A stretch of DNA of 64,000 nucleotides, from positions 3,830,501-3,894,500 of the forward strand of contig JAITYX010000003.1 in assembly GCA_021018815.1 (NCBI GenBank), written 5' to 3'. Shown in pieces: positions 11,239-21,546 of this stretch. Each line of letters starts with the position of its first letter. The first letter of the stretch is position 1. The position numbers and the translations under genes are program-made. Under the pieces are notes generated by a model. That model did not search any database and had not been told where the DNA came from. It worked only from the letters and a program-made list of their open reading frames with translations. Origin of the DNA: Talinum fruticosum (Eukaryota > Streptophyta > Magnoliopsida > Caryophyllales > Talinaceae).

Positions 11239-12995
11239 TTGGCATATTTCTCAAGGTAACCCCAATCCTCTTCTTCCTCCCCTCCATTTAAGTGATGTCT
11301 TGATCTTCCTTATCTCTTTTTCCTGATTGTGCTTGCATTGTGGAAAATGTTGTGTGCAAGCATGGGGGATAGTTCCTACTTAGGTTGCCATTGATGAATA
11401 ATGTACAGTTGCATTTCATTTAGGTTAGAGCATGTTTTATTTGACATTTAGCATGTAATTTTACATTTGAAAAAAAATGGATAAATTAAAAAAAAAAGGT
11501 ATTTAGGATTGCATTTAGAGCATTTAGGTAGCATCATATAGACTTGCATTAAAAAAACTAAAAAAAAGAGATGAACCTCCAATGATGATTCCTTTTATGC
11601 TAAGTAAGTTTTCCATGGAGAACGATTCCAATGAATAGCCCTAAGTGCGTAAATATTTGAAAACCAGCTTTTAAACTTCAAGATTTTGGTCATATTTGAT
11701 GGATGAAAGTTGATTCCCCTTGATTCCTTGACAATAGTGTTGGCATGTGAAATTCTTTGAGCTAGTCGAGATTGTGGTAGAGATCATGTGAGACTTTTAA
11801 GCTTTGAATAGACTAAACATTATAATTAGTCTCGTGATTCTCCTCCATGATTGCATCTCTAGAACTTGTTTGAATTCTCTTCAAAATCACATGTGTTCAT
11901 GCTTTGTGATAACATGATTGAGGCATTCTTTGATTTTTTGAGCTACATTAGCCAAATTGCCACCCTTTTTCATGTCATTGACCCTTGATAGCCCTTTGAG
12001 CCTAATTGCCTAATTCATTTGTTTTGAATCCACTTAACTAGCCCTTGGCCAAACACATAACCTAATATCTAAGCCAAGTCTAGTGGAGCTTCTTACACAT
12101 GTTGTTGGGTCATTTGGAGTCTTTGATGTGTTGGTGATAATTTGGATTCTTTTGTTGAGATTGAGGGGTTATATGTATGTATTGAGTATGAGATGATTTC
12201 CCCTCTTGGTTGTAAAGGTGTATTTTGATGTTAAATGAGTTTTTTGATTTTTTATAAGTTCCTAATGTCAAGCATAGAAGGAAAAAAAAAAAGAAAATCA
12301 AGAAAAGTTTCGAAAAAATGAAGAAAAAAATCAATAAAATGTTTGGCATTTTTGGAATATTCAGTTTGATCTTTATTAGTAAAGTTCATTTTCCAAAGTA
12401 CTTGTTGGAGTTAGAGGTTGGGTGTAATGAGTTGAATTGCGTGTTTTGTTGGTTAAAGTGTAGGAGGCTCCTTGCTAATTGGCTCTTAGCTCCTCATTTT
12501 TCCCAAAATGTATAATATCCCTTTCTTACCCAATGCCTAAGCCCCATTACAACCATATGAAGTCCTCTTAATTGACATGTTGCATCTTGCACTTTAGTGG
12601 TGGCCAATAGAGAATTTACCAAGCTTATGGTAGTTTGCATGATTGTGAGAGAAATTGAGTGAACCATGTATGAACCTAAACACATGAGCGAAGTGTTTTC
12701 ACATTTTCCAAAGTGAGGTTCTACCGGCTTTTCTAGCTCCATTATTCTACATGTGCCAACATGAATTGTTTGAGTGATGATTTGGGTGATTGATCTAATT
12801 TGTCTTTATGGTTTTCAATGTGGTTTTAAAAATCTTCTTTCCATCTGATTGTGAAAAGATTTGGTGTGCTCATGGGTTGTTGTCGAATGTTTTTCCTTGT
12901 GATACTTATGGTTGCCTATCCTGAGGAAGTTATGATTCTTTTCGCTGGATTTCATCTTTTTATTTTTGACCTTACTTGAGGGCAAGCAAGGTTTA
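11239..12995 (+). other. Athila 3' noncoding region
   Basis: About 1.75 kb of AT-rich sequence has no supported coding region; short ORFs at 12110-12349, 12318-12515 and 12494-12742 have no recognisable features. It contains A-rich runs near 11466-11570 and 12280-12340 and the PPT-like tract at 11357-11370. Long 3' noncoding regions are normal in Athila. Confidence 0.65.
11357..11370 (+). other. Internal PPT-like G-rich tract
   Basis: CAAGCATGGGGGAT is nearly the same as the true PPT at 12996-13009 (AAGCATGGGGGAAT). It follows a small inverted repeat (CATT...AATG at about 11337-11350). It lies 1.6 kb upstream of the 3' LTR. Comparable tracts are seen in the other two Athila-type elements in this window. 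Confidence 0.5.
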
Positions 12996-13009
12996 AGCAT
13001 GGGGGAATT
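12996..13009 (+). other. Athila polypurine tract
   Basis: AAGCATGGGGGAAT sits directly before the 3' LTR start TGATAAGTGC. It is the expected primer for plus-strand DNA synthesis. Confidence 0.85.
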
Positions 13010-14455
13010 TGATAAGTGCATAAAATGCATTAGTTTCTTAGGCGTTTTGATGCTTTTCTTTGGGAAAATCGGTTAATAGGAGTGTGTGTATGCTCCATTT
13101 TCGATTTTACGCTTGTGTTTTGATGTTTTGAGATGATTTTGTAGATTTGATCACCAATACCAAGTATTCCCGAGATTAGTGAATGTTCCGAGCCTTAAGA
13201 AGACTAACACGGTCTAGCTTTGCAGTCAAAACGGCCGTTCCCCTTGATTTCTCAAAGTTTGCATTTCCAAGTAACCAACACGGGCAGCCCGTGTCGAAGG
13301 ACACGACCCGTGTTGGAAGAGAGCTTGCCCAGGAGCCTTTACATCGAAAACGGCAGCCCGTGTTGGAGGACACGACCCGTTTTGAGCGTTCCCTTCTAAT
13401 TTTGACATGCCAGCAGCCAACACGGGCATCCCGTGTCGGAGGACACGGCCCATTTTGGAGGTAAATTATGTCGAGACGATTCGGCTTTTGACGGTTTCAG
13501 CTCTTGATTGCTTCTTAATGGCTTATCTAAGCTGATTTTCCGGCGTTCCCGCAAGAATCCAAGTCCGTAACCCTACCATTCATCCTCTATTTTCATCCAT
13601 TACCATTTTTCCTCCATTCATCCACATCAAACTGAACTTTGAAGATCAAAGAAGAAGATTGAAGCAATTACGGGACTCCATTTGAAGTTAAGAGATTCAA
13701 GTGGAGCACTTCAAGCCTATCATCTACTTCTTCATTTCTTGCAATTTGAGGTTTGATTTCAATGTATTGGATTTTATTTAAGCTTTCAATAAATCATGTG
13801 TGAGTAGTTTAGTTTTTCTAGGGATTTGTAATTCGAAACAATGAAGTTTGATTAGTTTTACATGATTTGTGCTTGAATTTTGATTTTGATCAATAGAAGG
13901 TTGTGTTTATCATGTTCATGAGTGTTTTGAAGGCCTAGAATACTTGTGTTTAGAGATTAATCTATCATATACTGAAAAGTGAAATAGAATAATCTAACAA
14001 CCAACCTTTTTACCTAATTTATGAAATTTGAGAAAAGAATAGTAAATTAGGGGATCACTTTGATAATTTGAATTCTTTAACTTTGATTAACTTAAAAGGC
14101 ATACGAAAGTTGTTTGATAATTTAATTAGAGCAATTCTATTAAGCATCAAAAGAGCGGTAGAATTTTGTGATTATCGATCCTTGATTTATTTGAAAGAAT
14201 GATTGCACAAATTTTGTTTAAATAATCAAGCTCATTGTTAGGAAAGCAAATCTCTAGATGTTTTTACCCATTGATTTAAGTTTAGATTAATTTCCTTGAT
14301 TTTAATATTTAAAACTAGTTTAGAGAAGCAAACTCCAAAACCCGATTAGCTTAGCAATTGAGTAGTGACTAGTTTAGTGTGCTGCTAGATCGAGTCTCTA
14401 TGGGATCGACCTTGACTACCTACAATTTATATACCGTGCGCTTGCAGACTCGTCA
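13010..14455 (+). repeat. Athila 3' LTR, complete
   Basis: It starts TGATAAGTGCATAAAATGCA, a start common among Athila LTRs, and ends GTCA, giving TG...CA. Its length is 1446 bases. The second part (13578 onward) matches the truncated 5' LTR. The right edge is set by the loss of similarity to the 5' copy after GTCA: there the 5' copy continues AGTTTTTGGCGCC (PBS), here CTCACTCGTTCAAC. Confidence 0.9.
13275..13458 (+). repeat. Three compound hairpins in the Athila LTR
   Basis: Three units of about 42 bases lie at 13275-13316, 13345-13386 and 13417-13458. Unit 1 has an outer perfect 10-bp stem (CCAACACGGG with CCCGTGTTGG) and an inner perfect 6-bp stem CGTGTC/GACACG closed by GAAG. Alternative 7-bp pairing ACACGGG/CCCGTGT over a CAG loop is also possible. 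Units 2 and 3 keep the layout with changes. They lie in the part of the LTR that the 5' copy has lost. Confidence 0.75.
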
Positions 14456-15118
14456 CTCACTCGTTCAACAATGGCGAGAAAACTAGATCCGTGGTCTCGC
14501 TTTCTCTCTCCTCTCGCAACTTCAAACCTCTTCACTATTCAAGGTATGAAATTTTGTTGATTGATGCTTTTTGGTGGTTTCTAGTTTCCAATCTATGGTT
14601 TTATTGAGTTAATTTTTGCTGATTTATTATGGTTCTTCTTTTTCCTCTAGTAGGGTTCTTCTTCCTCTCGTTAACACACAACTACTTGTTGGTAGCAACT
14701 GGATCGATCGACGGAACTCTCGCCATTCTCGACTCCCCGACCCTGCTTCTTCTTCTTCCTTCACTTCCTCTTCCTTTATTAAGGTTCACCTTCTCTTTTG
14801 ATTGTAAGAATCCTTCTTTTTTGTGATAAATTTGCTTTCGTTTTCGTTAAGTTATTGTTGCAATGTTGGGTTGATTTCATTTTCTACTTTTATAATGCCA
14901 ATTAGTTGCTATGTGTTTGAATTTTAGTTTATGTGATCTTTGTCTATATTTGAAGCGCAGAGGGGAGGGGAATGCTTGACATTTATGATGAAACTTGGCT
15001 ATGTTTTCAGTAACTTTTAGTTATAACATTAGAAATTTTTTGTTTTCTAGGGAAGATGCAAAGAAAAACAGGAAGAAGAACAAGAGAAATAAGCATTCAA
15101 GAACTTTGTTGGGTGGTT
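14456..15118 (+). pseudogene. Possible host gene fragment with two short exons
   Basis: Directly after the Athila 3' LTR, an ATG at 14471 opens a short frame (MARKLDPWSRFLSPLATSN) that reaches a plausible splice donor CAAG|GTATGA near 14542. A possible 3' exon lies at about 15051-15118, after a pyrimidine-rich acceptor TTTTCTAG, in a Lys/Asn-rich frame (KKNRKKNKRNKHS) ending in TAG. The middle (14616-14826) has Ser/Leu-rich frames with no family match that I recognise. I cannot assign a function. It may be a real small gene, a captured fragment or chance. Athila inserted within about 16 bases of this ATG. Confidence 0.25.
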
Positions 15119-16139
15119 AGGGATTGACGCAATAAGTGAAAATAACTTTTAAATATGGAATGATATCCCACAACTCAAGCATAATTGATTATAACAGAAT
15201 ACTATTGTTTTTGTTGAACTCTTGTCCTGCATTAGAACTTAGGTAATCCAACTTTTGAGTTTAAAAATGCAAATCGATTCAATTCAGTTCACAATACATA
15301 AAACTAACATACATTTCCTTTACCAAGTTGTTACATATATGTATATGTTCTTTTATGGGTACTCCTCTGTGTATGTCTTGAGAGCACCGATCATTGTATT
15401 TGAATTACTCAACCATTGATTATATGTTCAATTTTCTCAACCATTGATCATTGCATTTGAATTACTCATCCGTGTCTATCTTGAGAGCATTAATGGTATG
15501 TACTCCAATCTCTTATCATATATATGATGATTATTTTGTCTCCTAAAAGAGTGAGGATGATAATTGTTTTTAGGATTTAGCAGTTAGTTTGTGACCCGTC
15601 TGTTCGAACTAATTTCATATATACTGCAAGGCCCCTTTATATGTGCGTTAATTAATTGTACAGCTCTAACAAGTAGATGGTGCTCTGTTTATAATTTCTT
15701 TTTGCAGTTTATGGTGTTCCTGTTGTAGGCCTCGAGATTGTTTTCTTTCCGTTGTCTGGCTTTGAAAGCAGCTTATCCCAATTGACAATTTCGGTACTAG
15801 CTTCTATTCCTTTGTCATTGGCTTGCATAATTAATTGAAAGAAACCGTGAGGATGATATTTACCCCTTTTTATTCTAGGTAGATTATATCATAACTCATA
15901 AGAGTTTATTACTATAGAGTCCTTAATTATCTATCAATACTAATACAGATCCTGGCATATCATAATTCATAAGTGCCTATTAAAGTAGAGTCCTTAATTA
16001 GCAAGTTGCGATTTAGTTAGGCGAGTCATTTATTGTTGTTTACACTTTGTATATTGTAGCATACTCTATTTATATTTTGAACCTCTATTCTCTTTTGTGT
16101 AGTATGACCGATTCATTTTACTTTAATTATATTCTTTAG
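15119..16139. other. AT-rich intergenic DNA with short direct repeats
   Basis: No gene is seen. Two local duplications occur: GATCATTGYATTTGAATTAC at about 15390 and 15446, each near a CTTGAGAGCA copy, and a unit of about 45 bases containing AGAGTCCTTAATTA at about 15888-15935 and 15957-16003. Confidence 0.5.
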
Positions 16140-17010
16140 ATGGCGGATGAATTAAAAGAAGAAGAATTTGTGGTCACCGGTGCTACTATTGCTTTTGTAG
16201 GGGCACATTAACCTTTCTTAAAAAGTATAAGAAAACAAATAGTGATGAATTTCTTCCAATCCCACATCAACCACATGTCAATAGAGATCTTGAGAGAAAA
16301 ATTATATAAATAGTGTATTGTTATGTGGGGATAGACATTATATTGACCAAATTCGAATGAGCCCTATAGTCGCTGAACGTGCATTTTGGTTGCTTGAACA
16401 TGCATTTTGGTTGGTTACTTGAGTAATTGTTGCGAGAGAACTAGTTGTGATGTTTCTTTTATGTTTTTTTTTTCTGATTAGGCAAATCCTACTCATGACA
16501 AGTATTTGAATAAAAAAAATTAAAATGTATGATGAAACGGCCATTGTTATTGGGAATGATGTTGAGAGAAGAAGTTGTGCCAAATCATTTGATGATGTTG
16601 AACTGGAGTCTTGTGATAATGCGATAAATTTAGAGGAGGACAAGTAATGGTGAAAGTGAAACCGTGAAAGCAAATGATAAACAATCGGTTTCTTCTATTG
16701 GTGTACCATCGAGGTCAACAAAAAGTCAAAAGAGAGCTCATGAGGTTGACCTGAATATACAAGTAATTTCTTCCCAACTTGGTCAAGTTGCTACAGCTTG
16801 TTGAAAAATTCTCCAAATCCAAGCTCGATGTTGAGCTACTTTTTGAAGAAGTTATGAAGATTGAAGGTTTTGAAGATGAGTTTTTGGCTTCGCATTCGAT
16901 TATCCGATTGCAAACGACAGTCAAGGCAGAGGCTTTCTTGTGAAAAATGAGAAACTTCACAAAATTTGGCTTCAAAACTTCATGAAAAAAACAACACGAC
17001 CGTTGTATTT
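16140..17010 (+). pseudogene. PIF/Harbinger remnant: transposase N-terminus and Myb-like ORF tail
   Basis: Two degraded pieces of a PIF/Harbinger transposon. The first (about 16140-16450), after a splice-acceptor-like TTCTTTAG, resembles the start of plant Harbinger nuclease proteins. Frame shifts are needed to read GDRHYIDQIRMSP, like the region before the DDE nuclease. The second (about 16680-17010) matches the C-terminal tail of the Myb/SANT-like partner protein (also called L10-interacting MYB-like): SSQLGQVATA, then LFEEVMKIEGFEDEFL, then the KMRNFTKFGF region, with stops. The Myb domain and DDE catalytic core are missing. Terminal repeats were not found. Identity is inferred from motif layout only. 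Confidence 0.6.
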
Positions 17011-17291
17011 TTCCTTTCAGACTTTTTAGTTGATTATGTTTATGTCTTAAGGTTTCACTATTATTGGGTTTGGATATCACTTATGAGGAAGTTGGTAGAT
17101 TATGTTAACCAATTAGCATTAGTCTTTTGAATGCTTGTTCGGTTAAGTTGAGGCCATATTTGTCACTTGCTTTTCCTTTTTGTCCGTTGCACCTTGTCTT
17201 CTCTTTCTTCCTTTACTTCTATTTTGCTATGTGTTTTTTTGGAGAACTTACATTTGTTAATTTGTTAACTTTACCATATTTTTTTATCTTA

Positions 17292-17588
17292 TTTAGGGTT
17301 TAGGGTTTAGGGTTAGAGTATGAGGTTTAGGGTTTACGGTTAGGGTATCGGGTTTAGGGTTTAGATTTTTGGAATTTAGGGTTAGGGTATAGGATATAGG
17401 GTTTAGGGTAAGGGTTAGAGTTTTGGAGGATTTAGGGTTCGGGGTTAGCGTATGGGTTTTTGGGTTTAGGGTTTAGGGTTAGGGTATAGATTTAGGGTTT
17501 AGAATTTTGGGATATAGGGTTAGGGTATAGGATTTAGGGTTTAAGGTTAGGGTTAGAGTTTTGGGGGATTTAGGGTTTAGGGTTAGGG
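17292..17588 (+). repeat. Interstitial telomere-like repeat array
   Basis: Degenerate copies of the plant telomere unit TTTAGGG are mixed with TTAGGGTATAGG variants over about 300 bases. A longer unit is visible: the block from about 17365 to 17460 recurs from about 17499 to 17588, each with TTTGG, GGGTTAGGGTATAGGAT and TTAGAGTTTTGG in the same order. It is too diverged and too short to be a functional telomere. Confidence 0.85.
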
Positions 17589-17757
17589 ATTATTTTCCTT
17601 CGTACCAAACAAAGGAGAAATAAATTTTTAGAAAATTATTTTCCTTCTACCAAACAAAGGAAAATGTGGGTGGAAAATGATTTTCCTTGGAAATTCATTT
17701 TCACATGGAAAATAATTTTGTAGGAAAATATTTTCCCCCAATCAAACACACCCTATG
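17589..17757. mobile_element. Probable end of a non-autonomous DNA transposon
   Basis: It contains two direct copies of TTATTTTCCTTC(G)TACCAAACAAAGGA (about 17589 and 17635), then several GGAAAAT/ATTTTCC palindromic pairs, ending with CCAATCAAACACACCCTA. The last is the inverse of a TAGGGTGTGTTTGATTGG terminus, a form common in plant hAT-like MITEs. The matching other terminus was not located. Confidence 0.35.
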
Positions 17758-17896
17758 ACTATTTCCTTTCAACTATAACATAATACACCATGTCAAATAG
17801 GTATATGCTCTATAAACTTGTCCACTATAGCCTGTCTTTATTTGGAAAAAGATGCAAATATTGTTGATGAGTTCTTGTTAGGGGATATTCATACAA

Positions 17897-18159
17897 TATT
17901 ACTTGCTCCATTTTAACTTACATGTCATTCTAGTGGGGTGGAGGAAAACCACAGCTTAACTAAAAATTAAAATAGTTAAAAGATGAATAGTCTATTATGC
18001 CTCCTCTTTCTCTCTTTGTCATTTTCCAATAAATAATTAATAAGATTAAAATTGGTAAGGTAATACTTAATATAACATCAAGAATTGTAAAGTGATATGT
18101 ATTATGAAACGATAAAAGTTAGTTAAAGTGACATGTATGGAGAAACAAAGGGTGTAATA
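17897..18159. mobile_element. Stowaway-like MITE
   Basis: About 260 bases, AT-rich, with imperfect terminal inverted repeats. The left end TATTACTTGCTCCAT...ACATGTCA pairs with the right end, whose complement reads TATTACACCC...CTCCATACATGTCA. A TA dinucleotide at both edges fits a Tc1/mariner-type target duplication. Size and termini fit Stowaway. Confidence 0.45.
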
Positions 18160-18330
18160 CATCTTTGCTTTTTCTTACAACGAAAAGTAATAATAAATTA
18201 ACATTAATTACAACAAAATAAGTGGTACATTAACTTTTTCTTTTTTCTAGTAATACGTAAAGTGTGGGCATAGAGGTTACCACTAAATGGCAATCATGAT
18301 AAATACCATAATTGTCACAATCGTGACTAC

Positions 18331-19017
18331 GGATGGCAATGGGTCCTTTATCCGACTCGGACCTGCCGCACCCAACCTATTTAATCGAATATGGTTCCCA
18401 TAAATTTGGACCTGATGAGTCCGGGTCGGGTTTGGGTCTAATCGTCACGAGTGCGGGTCTCAAAACTAAAACCCGGACCCGACTCGAGATCCATTTAAGA
18501 CCCGAACACTAATTTTATTTTTTTAAAGAAAGCCCAAGTAGTAGTAGGCAGGTTTCCAGTTTAAAATATCAAAAAGTTGAGGATTTGTTGATGGAAGAGC
18601 ATTTTGATTTGGTGAAAAGTATTAGGAATAAAACTTCGAGTATACTAATTCTTAAAATACATAATAGACATATTAATAAGTCTTGGAGGAAACTGTTTGT
18701 ATGAACTAAATATTTGGTTTGTATAATAGGTTGGTTGAAAGATAGGTTAGTATGATGTTAAAAAGGTTATATGCTCCAAAATTGCTTGCAAATTTACGAT
18801 AACATTAAATAGGGTACAAAATACCGATTTTTAAAACTCATTCATGATAAAAATACACTAGACCCGTTTAAGACTCGTGGACCCGCAGACCCGGTGGGTC
18901 CGGGTCCGGGTCCAAACTTCATAGACCCGCCGGGTTTGGGTCGGGTCTTGGTCCAGGTCCACAAAAATTAAATGGGTTTGGGTCCAGCTGGACCCAACCT
19001 AGGCCCGACCCATTGCC
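18331..19017. mobile_element. hAT-like non-autonomous element
   Basis: The left terminus GGATGGCAATGGGTCC and the right terminus GACCCATTGCC are inverted copies sharing GGCAATGGGTC. The subterminal regions are unusually GC-rich with many GGGTCCGGGT/ACCCGGACC motifs, while the centre (18490-18850) is AT-rich. This layout is common to a plant hAT-like non-coding family. Flanks share only GACT, so no clear 8-bp duplication remains. Size is about 690 bases, with no coding capacity. Confidence 0.6.
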
Positions 19018-19529
19018 GACTCTATAAACGTAGTATTCAATCTCATCCGTAATTTTACAATTTTTAATTTTATTAAAAAAATTTCATAAATTGATACAAT
19101 TTTAATAATTGAAGAGACATATAATTATTCTTGTTAGTGTTTGGATCTACAAATTTCATCAACCTAACTCATAAAAAATATTAAAGAAACAAAAATCATT
19201 AACCCCTATGCATGTTATTCCTTTTAGTGTCTCATTGTTATCGGCCCTAATTTGGCGGCACCATTTTTTTTTTTCAAGTATTATCCCACCTTTTAAGGCC
19301 ATTTTCCCCGCATCATCCTCTTTAGCAAGAATGTATTAGAAATTTAACATCTCTCATACTCGCCATATTTCCAACGAGTTACGTAGCCCTAACCCCATGC
19401 CCTTGTTGTCCAACTAGATCTCGAGAGTCATGTTTTTCACCTTCCAATTTTGTGCCTTCTATTTCATCCCCAAAAAATTACTAGTTCACTTTCTCATAGT
19501 TTGTATATTTGGAAACAATTGTTTTTCAT
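19018..19529. other. AT-rich intergenic DNA
   Basis: No gene or clear element was seen in these 510 bases. It holds a T-run near 19264. Confidence 0.4.
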
Positions 19530-19800
19530 TATTACAAGTAACAATTTTTTACTATGGGCCTTCTACAACAGCTTATGAACAAAAACCGTACTAAAAATAA
19601 GGTGATGACATTTTTGTAAAAAATTAGAAAAATAATGACCTATTACTACGATCGGCTTGAGAACCCTAGTAATAGGTCTCACCTATTACTTCGGCTCTCA
19701 ATCCTACCTATTACTATAGTTCTCATGCCAACCGCAGTAATAGGTCCAAACAAGGACCTTTTACTATGGTTCTATTTAAGAACCGTACTAATAGGTTATT
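19530..19800 (+). repeat. CACTA left subterminal repeats
   Basis: Repeated and inverted copies of CCTATTACTA and TAGTAATAGG with CGGTT or GAACC partners lie at about 19630-19795 (for example ACCGCAGTAATAGGTCC and GAACCGTACTAATAGGT). CACTA ends typically carry such short subterminal motifs bound by the second element protein. The outer 40 bases hold TTTTTTACTATGGGCC after the candidate terminus. Confidence 0.65.
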
Positions 19801-20146
19801 TTGAAAAATCAAAAACCAACCATGGCTTCGGGAATGAAACAAGTAGCTCAAGCTCACTCTCTCCTCTCCTATCACAAACACTCTTCTTTCTCTCACTCAA
19901 GACCGCCATTGACACCATTGTCGAAGATGCCTAGCCGTCGTCGTACGCCACCACCCTCTCTCTCTCTCTCTCATTTGTTTTACCCGCCTCTCTCTCTCGA
20001 GTTAGGTGTTTGTGCATACTAGCATCCACACCTTCCACGTGTCTAGCTGGCAACTTTAGGTGCCCTGTTTGCCACCACTATCGTCGCTTGCCATCGTCCG
20101 CACCTGTCTCGACGTCGTATACCACCGCTTCCTTCTCTCGGTTACC

Positions 20147-20187
<41 letters not shown>

Positions 20188-21546
20188 TTTGATTTGAATT
20201 ATTTGCAAAATTGAAGTTCATAATGAGATTAGTTAATTGAATGTATTAGGTTGTTTACATTTAAGATTCATAGGAAGACATTGATTTTATGGATGATTGA
20301 ATTGTGTGTGAATATTAGTTAATTGGGAAGAATATATGGAAATGTTGAGTTTATGTGATTGTGAAGTTGGGAATTTTGAAACTGTTTGAGATTTTGAAAA
20401 TTGGGTTTAGGAATTGATGAGAAAGGTTGAAGGAAAGATTTATAGTTTAGGGTTTAGGGTTAGGGTGAAGGTGAAGGGAAATGAAAAGATTTATGGATAG
20501 AATTGTAATTGTAATAGGAAAGAAATTTATCGGGTTTAGGGTTTAAGGTTTAAGGTATATGATTTATGGTTTACGGTTTGGTATTTAGATTTTTATATAT
20601 ATATTTTGAGTAGGGTTTGTGGTTTTAAAGTAGCTAATTCTAAAAACATACCCGCAAAATCATACAATTGGGTTTATTTGTGCCTTAAACATTGAAATCC
20701 CGAACACCCTAAATGTCAACTAATCAGGTTCCTTAAACACAATTTGGTCAATTTGTGCCAAACTAGTTTGAATGAAAAAATTTTCCACCAAAAACTACTA
20801 AATCATACAATTTGTATCAATTTCAGTAGCTATTCTTGTTGCTTGAATATCGAATTATTTCAATCACATGTTAGTATTCAAACTTATTGGTTTCATGTAG
20901 TTTTATAATGGCATTCTTACTTGCGTATTGTGTTTATTTTTCTTATCAATGTATGCTTTCATAATTATTGTATGCATTTCATAAGTTTAGAGAACCCATT
21001 CAAAAATCTTTATACAACAAGTTATCCTAAGTGGCGGTACGTGCATAAATGTGGGTATAATGCTAAGGATGCTAGCTTGGTATGTATAGGTTTTTGAATT
21101 GTCCATTTTCGGCAGTTTGAGAATAATATGATAATAGGTTGTGGAACTATTATAATCTGATCATGGTGCTCATATTTAAGATGTTCTTGGGGGTACAATT
21201 ATGGTGATGATAGATTTGATGTGTATGTCCTTACTTATATTTCCATACAAGTAAGGATATACACATAAGTTATTTCGTCTTCATATGTTTTACTTGAAGA
21301 ATTAAGGAGAAATGTTATCGGAATTTTGTTAAATGTATGATAAGATTTTGCTACACCATCTATGGTTATATTATTCTTAAATAGGTTTAGGACCACCTAT
21401 CCCTATAGACGGATCCTAAACACCCTCATGTCATATTATTTGGCATAATGATGAAAGTACTTTCGAATTATATGAGGTGAATTACTTCTCGTGTTTAAGG
21501 GTGAGGTATAGATCAAGTGTGTGTTTATAGAGATAGGCTAACCATA
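19801..21546 (+). other. CACTA 5' noncoding region
   Basis: No supported coding region. A CT-rich stretch (about 19930-20190) ends in a (TC)n microsatellite. Short TTTAGGGTTTAGGG-like bits occur near 20450 and 20528. The remainder is AT-rich. Confidence 0.5.
20151..20182. repeat. (TC)n microsatellite
   Basis: An almost perfect run of TC dinucleotides of about 30 bases at the end of the CT-rich CACTA leader. Confidence 0.9.

Larger units (their letters stand above)
2574..14455 (+). mobile_element. Athila-type Ty3/gypsy retrotransposon, degraded
   Basis: An LTR retrotransposon of about 11.9 kb. In order it has a truncated 5' LTR, a tRNA-Asp primer binding site, gag, protease, reverse transcriptase, RNase H, integrase, a second ORF of the ATHILA ORF-1 family, a long 3' noncoding region, a polypurine tract and a complete 3' LTR. 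The two LTRs align base for base over about 880 bases with scattered differences. Coding regions are broken by many frameshifts and stops, so the copy is dead. The Del-like LTR at 1-2573 was inserted into the 5' LTR, so its first part (corresponding to 13010-13577) lies outside the window. The flanking target duplication therefore cannot be checked. Confidence 0.92.

Noticed and set aside
13275..13458. CRISPR-like array
   Set aside because: Three similar units at regular spacing, but spacers are LTR sequence, the units are compound hairpins, and the locus is a plant retrotransposon LTR.
17292..17588. True chromosome end
   Set aside because: Repeats are degenerate, short, and flanked on both sides by ordinary transposon sequence.
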